Positions 7,913-17,040 of a DNA stretch of 46,188 nt are shown here, piece after piece. Position 1 is the stretch's first letter. Every line of letters starts with the position of its first letter. The notes below the pieces were generated by a model that was not told where the DNA came from, searched no databases, and saw only the letters and a list, made by a program, of their open reading frames with translations. This DNA is from Flavobacteriaceae bacterium (GTDB lineage: Bacteria; Bacteroidota; Bacteroidia; Flavobacteriales; Flavobacteriaceae), in contig CANLLR010000022.1 in NCBI GenBank assembly GCA_947491985.1, positions 1 to 46,188 on the forward strand, given 5' to 3'. The position numbers and the translations under genes are program-made.

Positions 7913-8782
7913 TATTTTTTCTGCTTTTTTACTTTCCGAATAATCGTAAAAACCTTCACCTGATTTTACGCCGAGTTTTCCTGCCATTACCATGTTAACC
8001 AATAACGGACAAGGTGCGTATTTCGGATTTTTGAATCCGTCGTACATTACGTTTAAAATTGATAAACAAACGTCTAATCCTATAAAATCAGCCAATTGTA
8101 ATGGACCCATGGGATGCGCCATTCCCAGTTTCATTACGGTATCAATTTCTTGAACACCCGCCACGCCATTGTACAGTGTTTCAATCGATTCGTTGATCAT
8201 TGGCATTAAAATTCTATTGGCTACAAATCCGGGATAGTCATTAACTTCAGTAGGTGTTTTGCCTAATTTTATAGATAAATCCATTATGATTTTGGTCACT
8301 TCATCAGAGGTATTGTAACCACGAATAATTTCAACTAATTTCATAATCGGCACCGGATTCATAAAATGCATTCCGATCACCCTTTGTGGATAAACTACTT
8401 GCGCTGCAATTTGAGTAATTGATATCGACGAAGTGTTGGTCGCTAAAATCACATTGTGATCGCAAACTTCACTCAATTGTTTGAAGATGTTCATTTTCAA
8501 TCCAACGTTTTCTGTTGCAGCTTCCACAACCAAATCGGCGCCGACAACACCATCTTTTACATCGGTATAAGTGATGATATTTCCAATTGTTTTGTGTTTA
8601 TCATCTTCCGAAATAACACCTTTGGTAACCATTCGATCCAAATTCGAAGCGATGGTCGTCATTCCTTTTTCTAAGGATTTTTCGGAAACGTCAATTAATT
8701 TTACGGTAAATCCGCTTTGTGCAAAGGTATGAGCAATTCCGTTGCCCATGGTTCCTGCTCCAATTACAGCTATTGTTTTCAT
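7886..8782 (-). CDS. 3-hydroxybutyryl-CoA dehydrogenase
   Basis: NAD(P)-dependent 3-hydroxyacyl-CoA dehydrogenase of 298 residues, interconverting 3-hydroxybutyryl-CoA and acetoacetyl-CoA. The Rossmann motif GAGTMGNG is at residues 8-15. The catalytic dyad is H139 (MHFMNP) and E151, with S118 and the NDYPGFVANRILMPMINE segment also typical. The C-terminal domain ends with GEGFYDY. The last eight residues (SHSFQSQS) are encoded by the neighbouring word-repeat array and look like an extension. It could serve fatty-acid or amino-acid breakdown; the context does not decide. Confidence 0.93.
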   Translation of the reverse strand: MKTIAVIGAGTMGNGIAHTFAQSGFTVKLIDVSEKSLEKGMTTIASNLDRMVTKGVISEDDKHKTIGNIITYTDVKDGVVGADLVVEAATENVGLKMNIFKQLSEVCDHNVILATNTSSISITQIAAQVVYPQRVIGMHFMNPVPIMKLVEIIRGYNTSDEVTKIIMDLSIKLGKTPTEVNDYPGFVANRILMPMINESIETLYNGVAGVQEIDTVMKLGMAHPMGPLQLADFIGLDVCLSILNVMYDGFKNPKYAPCPLLVNMVMAGKLGVKSGEGFYDYSESKKAEKISHSFQSQS

Positions 8783-8788
8783 GTTATG

Positions 8789-8844
8789 ATTTTAAGATTA
8801 TAGAACCTGTCTGCCGACAGGCAGGTTGTACGATTTAAAGATTA
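8789..8844. repeat. GC-rich hairpin flanked by 12-bp near-direct repeats
   Basis: AACCTGTCTG and CAGGCAGGTT (8804-8827) form 10-bp arms with one T-G wobble around CCGA. ATTTTAAGATTA (8789-8800) and ATTTAAAGATTA (8833-8844) flank it as direct repeats with one mismatch. The right copy contains the stop codon of the upstream oxidoreductase gene. Confidence 0.6.
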
Positions 8845-9807
8845 TTTCTCCATGCTGTCAATAATCATATACGCTACACGTAATGCTTCAGTGCCATCTT
8901 CTAAAGTTACGATTGGTGCGGTGTTGTTGTTTATAGCATCGGCAAATGACTCCAATTCGTCTAAAATGGCATTATTGGGTAAGACATCTGGATTCGCAAA
9001 ATAGATTTGTTTTTTCTCACCTTCGGCATTTTGTAAAATCATATCAAAATCACCAGGCACTTCAGGAGCTTCTTTCATTTTTACTACTTCGCAAATTTTG
9101 TCAAGATAATCTACAGATATGTAAGCATCTTTTTGAAAGAAACGCGATTTACGCATGTTCTTCATCGAAATTCTACTTGAAGTAATGTTGGCTACACAAC
9201 CATTTTCGAATTCAATTCGGGCATTGGCGATATCGGGAGACTGACTCAAAACCGAAACACCGCTTGCATTCACTTTGACTACTTTTGATTTAACTACACT
9301 TAAAATGGCATCAATATCGTGAATCATTAAATCTAACACTACCGGAACATCGGTGCCACGAGGATTGAATTCGGCCAAGCGATGTGTTTCAATAAACATC
9401 GGATTTTCAATCATATTGTTTACCGCAGTAAAAGCAGGATTGAAACGTTCTACGTGACCTACTTGTCCTTTTACATTGAATTCTTTAGATAAAGTGATGA
9501 TTTCTTCCGCTTCTTCAACAGTTGTAGCAATGGGTTTTTCAATAAAAACATGTTTCCCCGATTTGATTGCAACTTTAGCACATTTGTAATGCGATAGCGT
9601 TGGAGTCACAATGTCAATGACATCTACAGCATGCAGTAAACGGGCTATGGTATCGAATTGTTTATAGCCAAATTCAGCTTCAATTTTGGCACCGTTTTCT
9701 TGATTTTCATCATAAAAACCTACTAATTCGTAAAGGGAAGATTGTTGTAATAATCGCAAATGTATTTTTCCAAGATGACCAGCACCTAAAACACCAACTT
9801 TTAGCAT
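8842..9807 (-). CDS. Gfo/Idh/MocA family oxidoreductase
   Basis: NAD(P)-dependent oxidoreductase of about 321 residues. The N-terminal Rossmann fold begins VGVLGAGHLGKIHL. The family EKP motif is in HVFIEKPIATT, followed by VGHVERFNPAF and by LDLMIHDIDAIL with the usual histidine-containing active-site helix. The substrate is unknown; relatives act on sugars, inositol or bile pigments. I choose the ATG at 9807 because a consensus -7 box lies at 9823-9830, so an upstream ATG at 9822 would lie within the promoter. Confidence 0.88.
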   Translation of the reverse strand: MLKVGVLGAGHLGKIHLRLLQQSSLYELVGFYDENQENGAKIEAEFGYKQFDTIARLLHAVDVIDIVTPTLSHYKCAKVAIKSGKHVFIEKPIATTVEEAEEIITLSKEFNVKGQVGHVERFNPAFTAVNNMIENPMFIETHRLAEFNPRGTDVPVVLDLMIHDIDAILSVVKSKVVKVNASGVSVLSQSPDIANARIEFENGCVANITSSRISMKNMRKSRFFQKDAYISVDYLDKICEVVKMKEAPEVPGDFDMILQNAEGEKKQIYFANPDVLPNNAILDELESFADAINNNTAPIVTLEDGTEALRVAYMIIDSMEK

Positions 9808-9822
9808 AAAATTAAATTTCAT

Positions 9823-9830
9823 CAAAAGTA
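9823..9830 (-). promoter_or_regulatory. Predicted -7 box for the Gfo/Idh gene
   Basis: TACTTTTG on the minus strand matches TAnnTTTG, 15 bases before the chosen ATG. No clear -33 TTG was found at the usual distance. Confidence 0.5.
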
Positions 9831-9837
9831 CAATTTT

Positions 9838-9905
9838 AGTTTAAAGTTTAAAAGTTTAGTAGTTGAATTGTTTTTGGAATTTGGAATTTGCTTTTTGAAA
9901 TTTTA
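9838..9905. repeat. Heptanucleotide word array (AGTTTAA / TTTGGAA)
   Basis: Units stay in one 7-base register: agtttaa (9838 and 9845), then tttggaa (9873 and 9880), tttgctt (9887), tttgaaa (9894). It occupies the spacer between two divergent genes. Confidence 0.65.
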
Positions 9906-9940
9906 AGGCTATTTTTACGGAAACAAATTCCCTACCCAAA

Positions 9941-10582
9941 TTGAAAGATACAAACAAACATCAAGGACTCCGAAATCAATTAGCCAAGCTATTAGAAGAG
10001 AAAGGAATAACCGATAAAAGTATTTTGGAAGCGATAAAAAAGATTCCGAGGCATTTGTTTTTGAATTCGAGTTTTGAAGATTATGCTTACCAGGATAAAG
10101 CCTTTCCGATTGCGGCAGGACAAACCATCTCGCAACCCTACACTGTGGCTTTTCAAACTCAATTATTAGATGTTAAAAAAGGAGATAAAATATTAGAAAT
10201 TGGAACTGGAAGTGGTTATCAAGCAGCGGTTTTATGTTTATTAGGAGCTAAAGTTTATTCGGTTGAACGTCAAAATGAACTGTTTAAAACAACGTCACTT
10301 TTATTACCCAAATTAGGTATTCGTCCGAAACATTTATCCTTTGGGGATGGTTACAAAGGATTACCCAATCACGCTCCATTTGACAGTATTATCGTTACAG
10401 CAGGTGCACCAATTATACCGAAACCATTGATGGCACAATTAAAAATAGGAGGAAAACTAGTCATTCCTGTAGGCGAATCCGAACAAGTGATGACGATGTT
10501 GATTCGCAAAAACGAAACCCAATTTGAAAAACACGAGTTTGGGGATTTTAAATTTGTACCGCTGTTGGAAAATAAGAATTAA
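9941..10582 (+). CDS. pcm: Protein-L-isoaspartate O-methyltransferase, TTG start
   Basis: Repairs isoaspartyl residues in aged proteins by S-adenosylmethionine-dependent methylation. The 213-residue length is typical. Visible motifs are PRHLFLN, YAYQDKAFPI with AGQTISQPY, the SAM-binding LEIGTGSGYQAAVL, and FDSIIVTAGAP. The start is TTG at 9941 (LKDTNKHQGLRNQL); no ATG or GTG lies in a sensible place upstream. It is divergent from the Gfo/Idh gene, with a heptanucleotide array between them. It stands alone, since the next gene is on the opposite strand. Confidence 0.93.
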   Translation: MKDTNKHQGLRNQLAKLLEEKGITDKSILEAIKKIPRHLFLNSSFEDYAYQDKAFPIAAGQTISQPYTVAFQTQLLDVKKGDKILEIGTGSGYQAAVLCLLGAKVYSVERQNELFKTTSLLLPKLGIRPKHLSFGDGYKGLPNHAPFDSIIVTAGAPIIPKPLMAQLKIGGKLVIPVGESEQVMTMLIRKNETQFEKHEFGDFKFVPLLENKN

Positions 10583-10597
10583 TCATTAAGAGTTGAA

Positions 10598-11647
10598 CTA
10601 TTGCTTAATAATTGAAATGTAGCGCTCCAAACTTTCTTTTTCTGTTTGTGCAATAAATAGTAAAAAATCTTCTTTGTTATCGGATGTTTGTGCGGTTTCT
10701 AATGTTTGATAATAATTAATTCGAGTATCGTAATCACCTTTTATATTGGCAATTGTATAGCCGTTTTGAAGTAAGATTAAGTTCATAATTAGGCGTGAGG
10801 TACGACCATTTCCATCAATAAAAGGATGAATTGTAACCAATCGTTCGTGCATTTCTGCTGCTAAAATAACAGGATGTAATTTACTTTTATTGTCTTCAAA
10901 CCATAAAAAATAATCTTCCATTTTTTTAGCTATTAAAAAGGGTTGCGGCGGCATGTGAACACTTCCTTTAATCATGACTTGAACACGACGATAGCGACCT
11001 GCATCTTCTGGAATTATACCACGAAGAATGAGATTGTGAACGGATAATAATTCACGTTCATTAAAAGGAAAATTACGCTCCATAAGTTGTTTAATGTAAC
11101 CAATAGCTTCCTGATGATTGATGGCTTCGAGATGCTCTCGCATGCTTTTTCCTGAAATGGTTAACCCTTCATTGATTACTAAGTCAGTCTCGCGTAGCGT
11201 TAAAGTATTGCCTTCGATGCGATTGCTTTCAAAAGTATATTCTAATTCCAAGGCTTGAGCAATTCTAAAACTGTCAAATTCACGATAATTATCAAGCTGT
11301 TTTTTTAAAATATCTATTTCGTCTAGAATTGTTTGAAGGTTTTTTGAAATGGAATTTTTTCTTAAAATATAACTATTTTCGATTTCTTCCCGAACCATAT
11401 TCATTGCTTTTAAAGTCAAGTCATCAGATCCAATTTCATATAAAATTTTTTCCTTAAGCCAAGCAATCATTAACGTTTCATAATTTAAATCAAGTACCTG
11501 AGCTAATTTTGCAACTTGCTCACGAGTGGGTTTGCGACTGCCATTTTCATATTTACTAATCAATGCTTGATCAATACCTAAAAGTTGTGCTAACTCACGA
11601 GTTTTGATGCCTTTTTGTTCTCTTGCATTTCTTAATAAATTTTTCAT
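10598..11647 (-). CDS. Fic family protein with N-terminal XRE-type HTH
   Basis: A 349-residue fusion. Residues 1-60 form an XRE/Cro helix-turn-helix (TRELAQLLGIDQALISKYENG). The Fic domain has the full catalytic motif HPFIDGNGRTSR at 274-285. The segment SNRIEG at 141-146 matches the inhibitory motif (S/T)xxxE(G/N), placed N-terminal to the Fic core as in class II Fic enzymes. It is therefore expected to be a self-inhibited AMP transferase (possibly also deAMPylase) that binds DNA. The target is unknown. No small antitoxin gene adjoins it. A perfect 10-bp inverted repeat flanks its predicted promoter, which suggests autoregulation. Confidence 0.92.
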   Translation of the reverse strand: MKNLLRNAREQKGIKTRELAQLLGIDQALISKYENGSRKPTREQVAKLAQVLDLNYETLMIAWLKEKILYEIGSDDLTLKAMNMVREEIENSYILRKNSISKNLQTILDEIDILKKQLDNYREFDSFRIAQALELEYTFESNRIEGNTLTLRETDLVINEGLTISGKSMREHLEAINHQEAIGYIKQLMERNFPFNERELLSVHNLILRGIIPEDAGRYRRVQVMIKGSVHMPPQPFLIAKKMEDYFLWFEDNKSKLHPVILAAEMHERLVTIHPFIDGNGRTSRLIMNLILLQNGYTIANIKGDYDTRINYYQTLETAQTSDNKEDFLLFIAQTEKESLERYISIIKQ

Positions 11648-11650
11648 TTT

Positions 11651-11694
11651 AAAATTATGAATTAATTCGTCAAGACAAAATTAGTCATAATTTT
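11651..11694 (-). promoter_or_regulatory. fic promoter with flanking inverted repeat (candidate operator)
   Basis: AAAATTATGA (11651-11660) and TCATAATTTT (11685-11694) are perfect 10-bp inverted repeats. Between them lie a -7 box TAATTTTG (11676-11683, minus strand) and a palindrome GAATTAATTC (11659-11668). The HTH-Fic ATG is at 11647. Confidence 0.55.
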
Positions 11695-11706
11695 TGATAA
11701 AAAAAA

Positions 11707-12159
11707 CTAATATGCCTTTTTTATCCTATCAATATCTCTTTTAGTGTCCTGTTCTTTAAGTGATTCTCGTTTGTCATACGTTTTCTTTCCGCGACAAAGT
11801 CCAATTTCCAATTTGGCCATTCCTTTTTCGTTAGTAAATAATTTCAACGGAATAATCGTTAATCCTTTTACTTGAACATCGCGTTCTAATTTTTTTAATT
11901 CTCGTCTGTTAAGCAACAGCTTTCGCTCACTACGCGATTTGTGATTGAATTGATTTCCGAAGGCATACTCTTCAATATACGTATTAATAGCAAACAGTTC
12001 ACTGTTATTGAATTCACAAAAACTTTCCGCTATTTGAGCCTTTCCCAAACGAATCGATTTGATTTCGGTACCAGTTAAAACAATTCCAGCCGTGTAGGTA
12101 TCGATGATTTCGAAATCGAATTTGGCTTTTTTATTAAGTATATTAATGGTTTTATTCAT
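11707..12159 (-). CDS. smpB: SsrA-binding protein SmpB
   Basis: Delivers tmRNA to stalled ribosomes for trans-translation. The protein has 150 residues, a normal length. It begins NILNKKAKFDF, with the OB-fold core TGTEIKSIRLGKAQI and AFGNQFNHKSRSERKLLLNRRE. The basic C-terminal tail (KRDIDRIKKAY) inserts into the decoding centre in known SmpB proteins. I start at ATG 12159; a TTG nine bases upstream overlaps the -7 box. The tmRNA gene itself is not visible in this window. Confidence 0.96.
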   Translation of the reverse strand: MNKTINILNKKAKFDFEIIDTYTAGIVLTGTEIKSIRLGKAQIAESFCEFNNSELFAINTYIEEYAFGNQFNHKSRSERKLLLNRRELKKLERDVQVKGLTIIPLKLFTNEKGMAKLEIGLCRGKKTYDKRESLKEQDTKRDIDRIKKAY

Positions 12160-12165
12160 GAAGTA

Positions 12166-12173
12166 CAAAGGTA
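12166..12173 (-). promoter_or_regulatory. Predicted -7 box of smpB, very close to ATG
   Basis: TACCTTTG on the minus strand is a perfect match to TAnnTTTG. Only 6 bases separate it from the ATG at 12159, so the transcript should have almost no leader. Confidence 0.55.
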
Positions 12174-12288
12174 CTATAAAAATAGAAAAAATAAAGCTAG
12201 CTTTAAAGTAAGAATTATTTTTTTAAAGAAGTTATGTCGCTTTTTATAAATTAGTATATTCGTAAAACCAACCAATAATAAACTTATT

Positions 12289-13809
12289 ATGACAAAAAAA
12301 ATTCTAACAGTTATTTTTGTTTCTGTACTCTTTTTTTCTTCCTGTACTAAAGACGAAACCAATGGCGATGCTATACCAATTGACGCTGCTCTACGAGAAC
12401 CATTAGCACCACAACAAATCAATAGCAAAATAAAGGAATCTTTTTCTACAACTGGTTCTTTTGATTGGAATAAAATTTCTAATCATATAGTATGGAGTGC
12501 CATTTATCAAGGAAATACAGTTGCTTCCATTGGTTTCGGTGCTTCCGCAACTGATTTTGACCGTGCTAAATCAACCAATAGCAATCAGATGCAAAACGCC
12601 ATTTTGGATCTCATCAAACAATATGAGGGTAAAAATACCAACGAAATACTTCTTTCTTCCGATCCTTTTTTAAATCAAATGGATGTTCGAATTGAAAAAC
12701 AAGAAACGGTGATTGCGTTGAGGAAGTCGAATTTAATTCGCTATTTCGAACCAGCCGATTACAAGTATTTTGCTTTAGAATCTGAAAATCAACGTGGTGA
12801 CGGCAATGAAACGCAATCAAGCGGTTCGGGTTGTGGACTCGAATCGACGGCTTTAAGCGCATCCGATTACACAACAGTTACACCAAATGCTAAAGTGCCT
12901 TGGGCTTTTTACCGACACAATATTCCAAGTGCATGGAATTATAGCACAGGAAGTGGAATTACTATTGGTGTTATTGACACAGGAACTTCAACCAACCAAA
13001 CATTGTTAGGCTCAAGTTTTAATAACGGCTTGTCTTCTGGCCGAACAGTTTCTAAATTTGGCGTTTATGTTGATTCGATTTGGCCATGGAGTTCAAGTAC
13101 TGATGGTCCGAATGATCAATGTGGACACGGAACTAGTATGGCTTCAGTTGCAACTGCTCCACGCAATACTATTGGTTTGCCAGTTGGTGTTGCCTACAAT
13201 GCCAATTTGATTACCTACAGAGCAGCTTCTAATGTTGTGCTTGATGGCTATCAAGAACAAAATGGAGTAAAAAATGCTTTTACTGCTTTGGGTAATACCA
13301 TAAGTGTGAAAATTATTTCGATGTCGATGGGGCATATTTTCTCTGTTGGAAAAATTGAAGATGGCGTGAAATATGCCTACAGTAAAGGAAAGATGATTTT
13401 TTGCGCTGGAGGAACATCAACTAGTTTTACCAATTTTGTGGGTGTTATTTTTCCTGCTTGGATGCCCGAGACCGTGGCTGTAACGGGTGTGAAAGAAGGG
13501 ACTTCCAATCAAAAATGTGATGTTTGTCATACAGGTAGTAAAATCGATTTTACCGTGCAAATGCAACGCGCATCTTCTGGGAATACGATTCCTGTTGTAA
13601 GTTATTACAACGGTCAAACAGACTATGTTGGCGGTTCGTCTGTAGCTACAGCAACAACAGCTGGAATTGCCGCTTTGGTTTGGTCAAAAAATCCGTCTTG
13701 GACTAGAGATCAAGTCTACACGAAACTGAAACAGTCGGCAACCTATTTCCCAACTAAAAATGCAAATTATGGTTACGGAAATATCAATGCTTTGCTAGCA
13801 GTTCAATAA
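12289..13809 (+). CDS. S8 (subtilisin-like) serine protease, lipoprotein
   Basis: Exported protease of 506 residues. The N-terminus is a lipoprotein signal (hydrophobic stretch ending LFFSSC, lipidated cysteine at 19). After a pro-region of about 200 residues comes the peptidase S8 domain with the full triad: D230 in VIDTG, H280 in CGHGTSMAS and S451 in GGSSVAT. It should sit on the cell envelope. A degenerate -7 box (TATATTCG, 12255-12262) lies upstream, and a strong hairpin terminator follows the stop. It is divergent from smpB. Confidence 0.92.
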   Translation: MTKKILTVIFVSVLFFSSCTKDETNGDAIPIDAALREPLAPQQINSKIKESFSTTGSFDWNKISNHIVWSAIYQGNTVASIGFGASATDFDRAKSTNSNQMQNAILDLIKQYEGKNTNEILLSSDPFLNQMDVRIEKQETVIALRKSNLIRYFEPADYKYFALESENQRGDGNETQSSGSGCGLESTALSASDYTTVTPNAKVPWAFYRHNIPSAWNYSTGSGITIGVIDTGTSTNQTLLGSSFNNGLSSGRTVSKFGVYVDSIWPWSSSTDGPNDQCGHGTSMASVATAPRNTIGLPVGVAYNANLITYRAASNVVLDGYQEQNGVKNAFTALGNTISVKIISMSMGHIFSVGKIEDGVKYAYSKGKMIFCAGGTSTSFTNFVGVIFPAWMPETVAVTGVKEGTSNQKCDVCHTGSKIDFTVQMQRASSGNTIPVVSYYNGQTDYVGGSSVATATTAGIAALVWSKNPSWTRDQVYTKLKQSATYFPTKNANYGYGNINALLAVQ

Positions 13810-13825
13810 TTTTGAACTACATTTT

Positions 13826-13860
13826 AAAAAACCATCAAATGTATTTTTGATGGTTTTTTT
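13826..13860 (+). terminator. Terminator of the S8 protease gene
   Basis: An A-rich arm with ACCATCAAA (13831-13839) pairs with TTTGATGG (13846-13853) and is followed by seven T. Confidence 0.85.
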
Positions 13861-13882
13861 ATGCCAACTAATATCATTGCTA

Positions 13883-13890
13883 TACCTTTG
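13883..13890 (+). promoter_or_regulatory. Predicted -7 box of the VF530 gene, 3 bases before ATG
   Basis: TACCTTTG matches TAnnTTTG exactly. The ATG at 13894 follows after 3 bases, and the previous gene's terminator ends at 13860. Confidence 0.5.
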
Positions 13891-13893
13891 CAC

Positions 13894-14118
13894 ATGCAAC
13901 AATCAAAAGATCCACTTCACGGCATAACCCTCCAAAAAATAGTTGAACAATTGGTCGGATTTTATGGATTCGATACTTTGGCGGAATTCATAAATATAAA
14001 ATGCTTTAAAGAAAATCCAAGTGTGAAATCGAGTTTAACTTTTTTGCGAAAAACCGATTGGGCTCGTAAAAAAGTAGAGGACTTATATGTTAAAACGTTA
14101 CCTAAATTTCCAAAATAG
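13894..14118 (+). CDS. VF530 family (DUF2132) DNA-binding protein
   Basis: Small protein of 74 residues with the hallmarks of the VF530/DUF2132 family: DPLHGITLQKIVEQLV at the start, then FINIKCF, PSVKSSLTFLRKTDWAR and KVEDLY. A Vibrio member has been reported as a double-helical-hairpin fold with DNA-binding features; the cellular role is not known. An ATG at 13861 would lie directly on the end of a terminator, so I prefer the ATG at 13894, where the family's usual N-terminus (MQQSKDPLHG) begins. Confidence 0.88.
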   Translation: MQQSKDPLHGITLQKIVEQLVGFYGFDTLAEFINIKCFKENPSVKSSLTFLRKTDWARKKVEDLYVKTLPKFPK

Positions 14119-14122
14119 TAAG

Positions 14123-14683
14123 TTATCGTTTAAAGTTTCTCGCTAAAAGCGAATAAATCGCAGTGTCTTTAAAAATGCCATTATAGCACTCATTTTCTAC
14201 TAAATGGGCTTCTTTTACAAATCCGCTTTTTTCTAACACACGTGCAGAACCGAGATTTTTGGGGTCAATGAATGCTTCAACCGAATGCAATTGCATATCA
14301 TCAAATCCGTATAGTAAAATTACTTTTATAGCTTCTGTTGTTATTCCTCGTCCGTTATATTCTGGTAAAATCATATAACCAATCTCACTGCGATAATGCT
14401 CTGGTTGAATACGATAATGACCAATAATTTCAATTAATTTCGGATTGCCTTTTAGCGTTATTGCCCAATTGATTCCTTCATTATTTTCTATTTTGGCATC
14501 AATCATATTAAAATGTTCCATGGCTTGTTCGTGATTGGTAACTAGGGGTTTTGGAATGAATTTCATAGTATCTGGGTTTCCTCTTAGAGCCAATATTTCA
14601 TTTGCATCAGAGGCTACAACTCTTCGAAGTACTAATCGTTCGGTTTCTAGATTTTTAAAAGGATGTAAGTTAATCGTAAGCAT
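14123..14683 (-). CDS. GNAT N-acetyltransferase (RimJ/RimL-like)
   Basis: Acetyl-CoA-dependent acetyltransferase of 186 residues. It opens with the RimJ/RimL signature LETERLVLRRVVASDA. The acetyl-CoA-binding region is EIGYMILPEYNGRGITTEAIK, and the C-terminal part has NLGSARVLEKSGFVKEA. The substrate may be a ribosomal protein N-terminus or an amine; the sequence does not decide. It converges with the VF530 gene, with only 4 bases between them, and no separate terminator is visible. Confidence 0.9.
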   Translation of the reverse strand: MLTINLHPFKNLETERLVLRRVVASDANEILALRGNPDTMKFIPKPLVTNHEQAMEHFNMIDAKIENNEGINWAITLKGNPKLIEIIGHYRIQPEHYRSEIGYMILPEYNGRGITTEAIKVILLYGFDDMQLHSVEAFIDPKNLGSARVLEKSGFVKEAHLVENECYNGIFKDTAIYSLLARNFKR

Positions 14684-14772
14684 AATTCAATTTTGCGATT
14701 GTGATTATAATATTTTATGATTTGTATGTCTTTATTTTTTCTTTTATTTGCTAAAATTATAATTTAATTCTT

Positions 14773-17022
14773 ATGAAAAATCGTTTTTTCAACACTATTT
14801 TATTTCTTGTTTTACTTTTCGGTCTTTCTACCGTTTCGGCTCAAGAGAATCCGCAACCCGTTTCAATTTACAATTATAACGATGCATTTGGTCCTAATTT
14901 TTATACCAAAAATGCTACAGAAACACGTTCGGCAAGCGGACAACCTGGAGCAAAATATTGGCAAAACAGAGCCGATTATAGTTTAACAGCTTCTTTAAAT
15001 GAAACGACAAATGAAATTATAGGTTCGGCAGTGATTTCGTACACCAATAATAGTCCTGATAAATTGGGCTTTTTATGGATGCATTTGGATCAGAATTTAT
15101 TCAAAAAAGATTCTCGTGGTAATGCTATTATTCCGCTTCGAGGAAGCAGAAATGGTGCAAAAGGACAAGAGTTTGATGGCGGACACAATATCAAGTCAGT
15201 TAAAATCATTTCAGAATCCAATGGAAAACCGACTGAAGTTGATGCAAAATATACCATAGTTGATACCCGTATACAAGTTGATTTGCCTCAAGAATTAAAA
15301 GGATTTGGTAGTAACGTAAAAGTTAAAATTGCGTTTTCGTATATTTCACCAATCTACGGTTCAGACAGAACAGGAGTTTTAGATACCAAAAACGGCAAAC
15401 TTTTTACCATTGCACAATGGTATCCTAGAATGTGTGTGTACGACGATATTATGGGATGGAACACTAAACCGTATTTAGGAGCAGGAGAGTTTTATTTGGA
15501 ATACGGTGATTTTGATATAGCGATAACGGCTCCAGCGAGTCACATTGTTGTGTGTTCTGGTGAATTGCAAAATGCTACCGAAGTATATACAGTAGAGCAA
15601 CAAAAACGTTGGGCTGTTGCAAAAGCGAGTGATAAAACGGTAGTAATTCGCTCGGCTTTGGAAGTGACAGAAGCAACTTCACGACCATCAGGAAAATCAA
15701 CATTGACCTGGAAGTTTAAAATGAAAAATTCAAGAGATGTTTCATGGGCTTCTTCCGCTTCGTTTATTATTGACGCGGCCAGAATTAATTTACCTAGCGG
15801 TAAAAAATCGTTGGCTATTTCGGCGTATCCTATCGAAAGTGATGGTAATGATGCCTGGGGACGATCTACAGAATACACCAAAGCTTCGATTGAACACTAT
15901 TCAAAATTATGGTTTGAATATCCATATCCAGCGGCGACAAATGTTGCAGGAAATGAAGGCGGAATGGAATATCCTGGAATTGTTTTTTGCAAATACACTG
16001 ATAAAGGAGCCGAATTGTGGGGCGTAACTGATCACGAATTTGGACATGCTTGGTTTCCTATGATTGTAGGTTCAAACGAGCGCCAGTTTGCATGGATGGA
16101 CGAAGGATTTAACACGTTTATCAATTCATTAAGTGCGGATGATTTTAATAACGGCGAATACAAGCAACCTAAAACCGACATGCATCAAGCGTCTTTTGCT
16201 TTAACAGATCAAGCTATTGAGCCGATGATGACAGCTCCAGATAATTTAAAAGAAGCCAATTTAGGTTTATTAGCGTATTACAAACCAGGTACAGGATTGA
16301 CCATGTTGCGTGAAACCATTTTAGGAAAAGAACGATTTGATAAAGCTTTTAAAACTTATGTTGATCGTTGGGCATTCAAGCATCCGATGCCAGATGACTT
16401 TTTCAGAACTATGGAAAATGTTGCAGGTGAAGATTTGAGTTGGTTTTGGAGAAGCTGGTTTGTGCACAATTGGCAATTAGATCAAGGTATTACTCGGGTT
16501 CGTTATGAGAAAAACGATGCTTCAAAAGGCGCCGTAATTACGATTGAAAATTTTCAAAAAATGCCAATGCCTATCATTGCAGAAATTAAAACGAAAAGTG
16601 GCGTTACTTCACGAGTGAACTTGCCTGTTGAAATTTGGCAACGTAATACTACTTGGTCTTTTAAACACAATTCGACTGATGAACTAGAAAGTATCACTTT
16701 AGATCCGGATCATGTTTTACCGGATGTAAATGAAGAGAATAATGTATGGACTGCCGCTAAAAATGGTGTGTTTAAAACAGAAAACATGGATGCTTATTTG
16801 GGCGATTTCTCAAGCAAACAAATCCCGATTAAAGTTAATTTTTCTGAAGATGAGGGTAATTTAGTTATCAATGCGCAAGGACAACCTCCATTGCCATTGA
16901 ACAATGATGGAAATGGAAAATTTTCGTTCAAGGAAGCCGAATTAACAATTGAATTTACCGAGGATAAAAAAGGATTTTTATTAAAACTGGGCCAACAAAG
17001 TTTCGGATTTACAAAAGATTAA
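14773..17022 (+). CDS. Exported M1 family metallopeptidase
   Basis: Zinc aminopeptidase-like protein of 749 residues. A signal peptide ends around LSTVSAQ (residue 24), so it is periplasmic or surface-exposed. The zinc site HEFGH is at 421-425, with the third ligand E444 in WMDEGFN, exactly the HExxH-x18-E spacing of family M1. The upstream [11 protein letters not shown] matches the GxMEN-type substrate motif. A C-terminal beta-rich part follows the catalytic domain. It is monocistronic, ended by a hairpin terminator. Confidence 0.93.
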   Translation: MKNRFFNTILFLVLLFGLSTVSAQENPQPVSIYNYNDAFGPNFYTKNATETRSASGQPGAKYWQNRADYSLTASLNETTNEIIGSAVISYTNNSPDKLGFLWMHLDQNLFKKDSRGNAIIPLRGSRNGAKGQEFDGGHNIKSVKIISESNGKPTEVDAKYTIVDTRIQVDLPQELKGFGSNVKVKIAFSYISPIYGSDRTGVLDTKNGKLFTIAQWYPRMCVYDDIMGWNTKPYLGAGEFYLEYGDFDIAITAPASHIVVCSGELQNATEVYTVEQQKRWAVAKASDKTVVIRSALEVTEATSRPSGKSTLTWKFKMKNSRDVSWASSASFIIDAARINLPSGKKSLAISAYPIESDGNDAWGRSTEYTKASIEHYSKLWFEYPYPAATNVAGNEGGMEYPGIVFCKYTDKGAELWGVTDHEFGHAWFPMIVGSNERQFAWMDEGFNTFINSLSADDFNNGEYKQPKTDMHQASFALTDQAIEPMMTAPDNLKEANLGLLAYYKPGTGLTMLRETILGKERFDKAFKTYVDRWAFKHPMPDDFFRTMENVAGEDLSWFWRSWFVHNWQLDQGITRVRYEKNDASKGAVITIENFQKMPMPIIAEIKTKSGVTSRVNLPVEIWQRNTTWSFKHNSTDELESITLDPDHVLPDVNEENNVWTAAKNGVFKTENMDAYLGDFSSKQIPIKVNFSEDEGNLVINAQGQPPLPLNNDGNGKFSFKEAELTIEFTEDKKGFLLKLGQQSFGFTKD

Positions 17023-17040
17023 TTGGCTGTTAAAGCCATA

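Noticed and set aside
10598..11647. HTH-Fic as a toxin-antitoxin module
   Set aside because: No small partner gene adjoins it, and the inhibitory SNRIEG motif is within the same protein, as in self-regulated class II Fic enzymes.
11707..12159. tmRNA gene next to smpB
   Set aside because: Neither flank shows the tRNA-like ends or a tag reading frame; both spacers are short and AT-rich.
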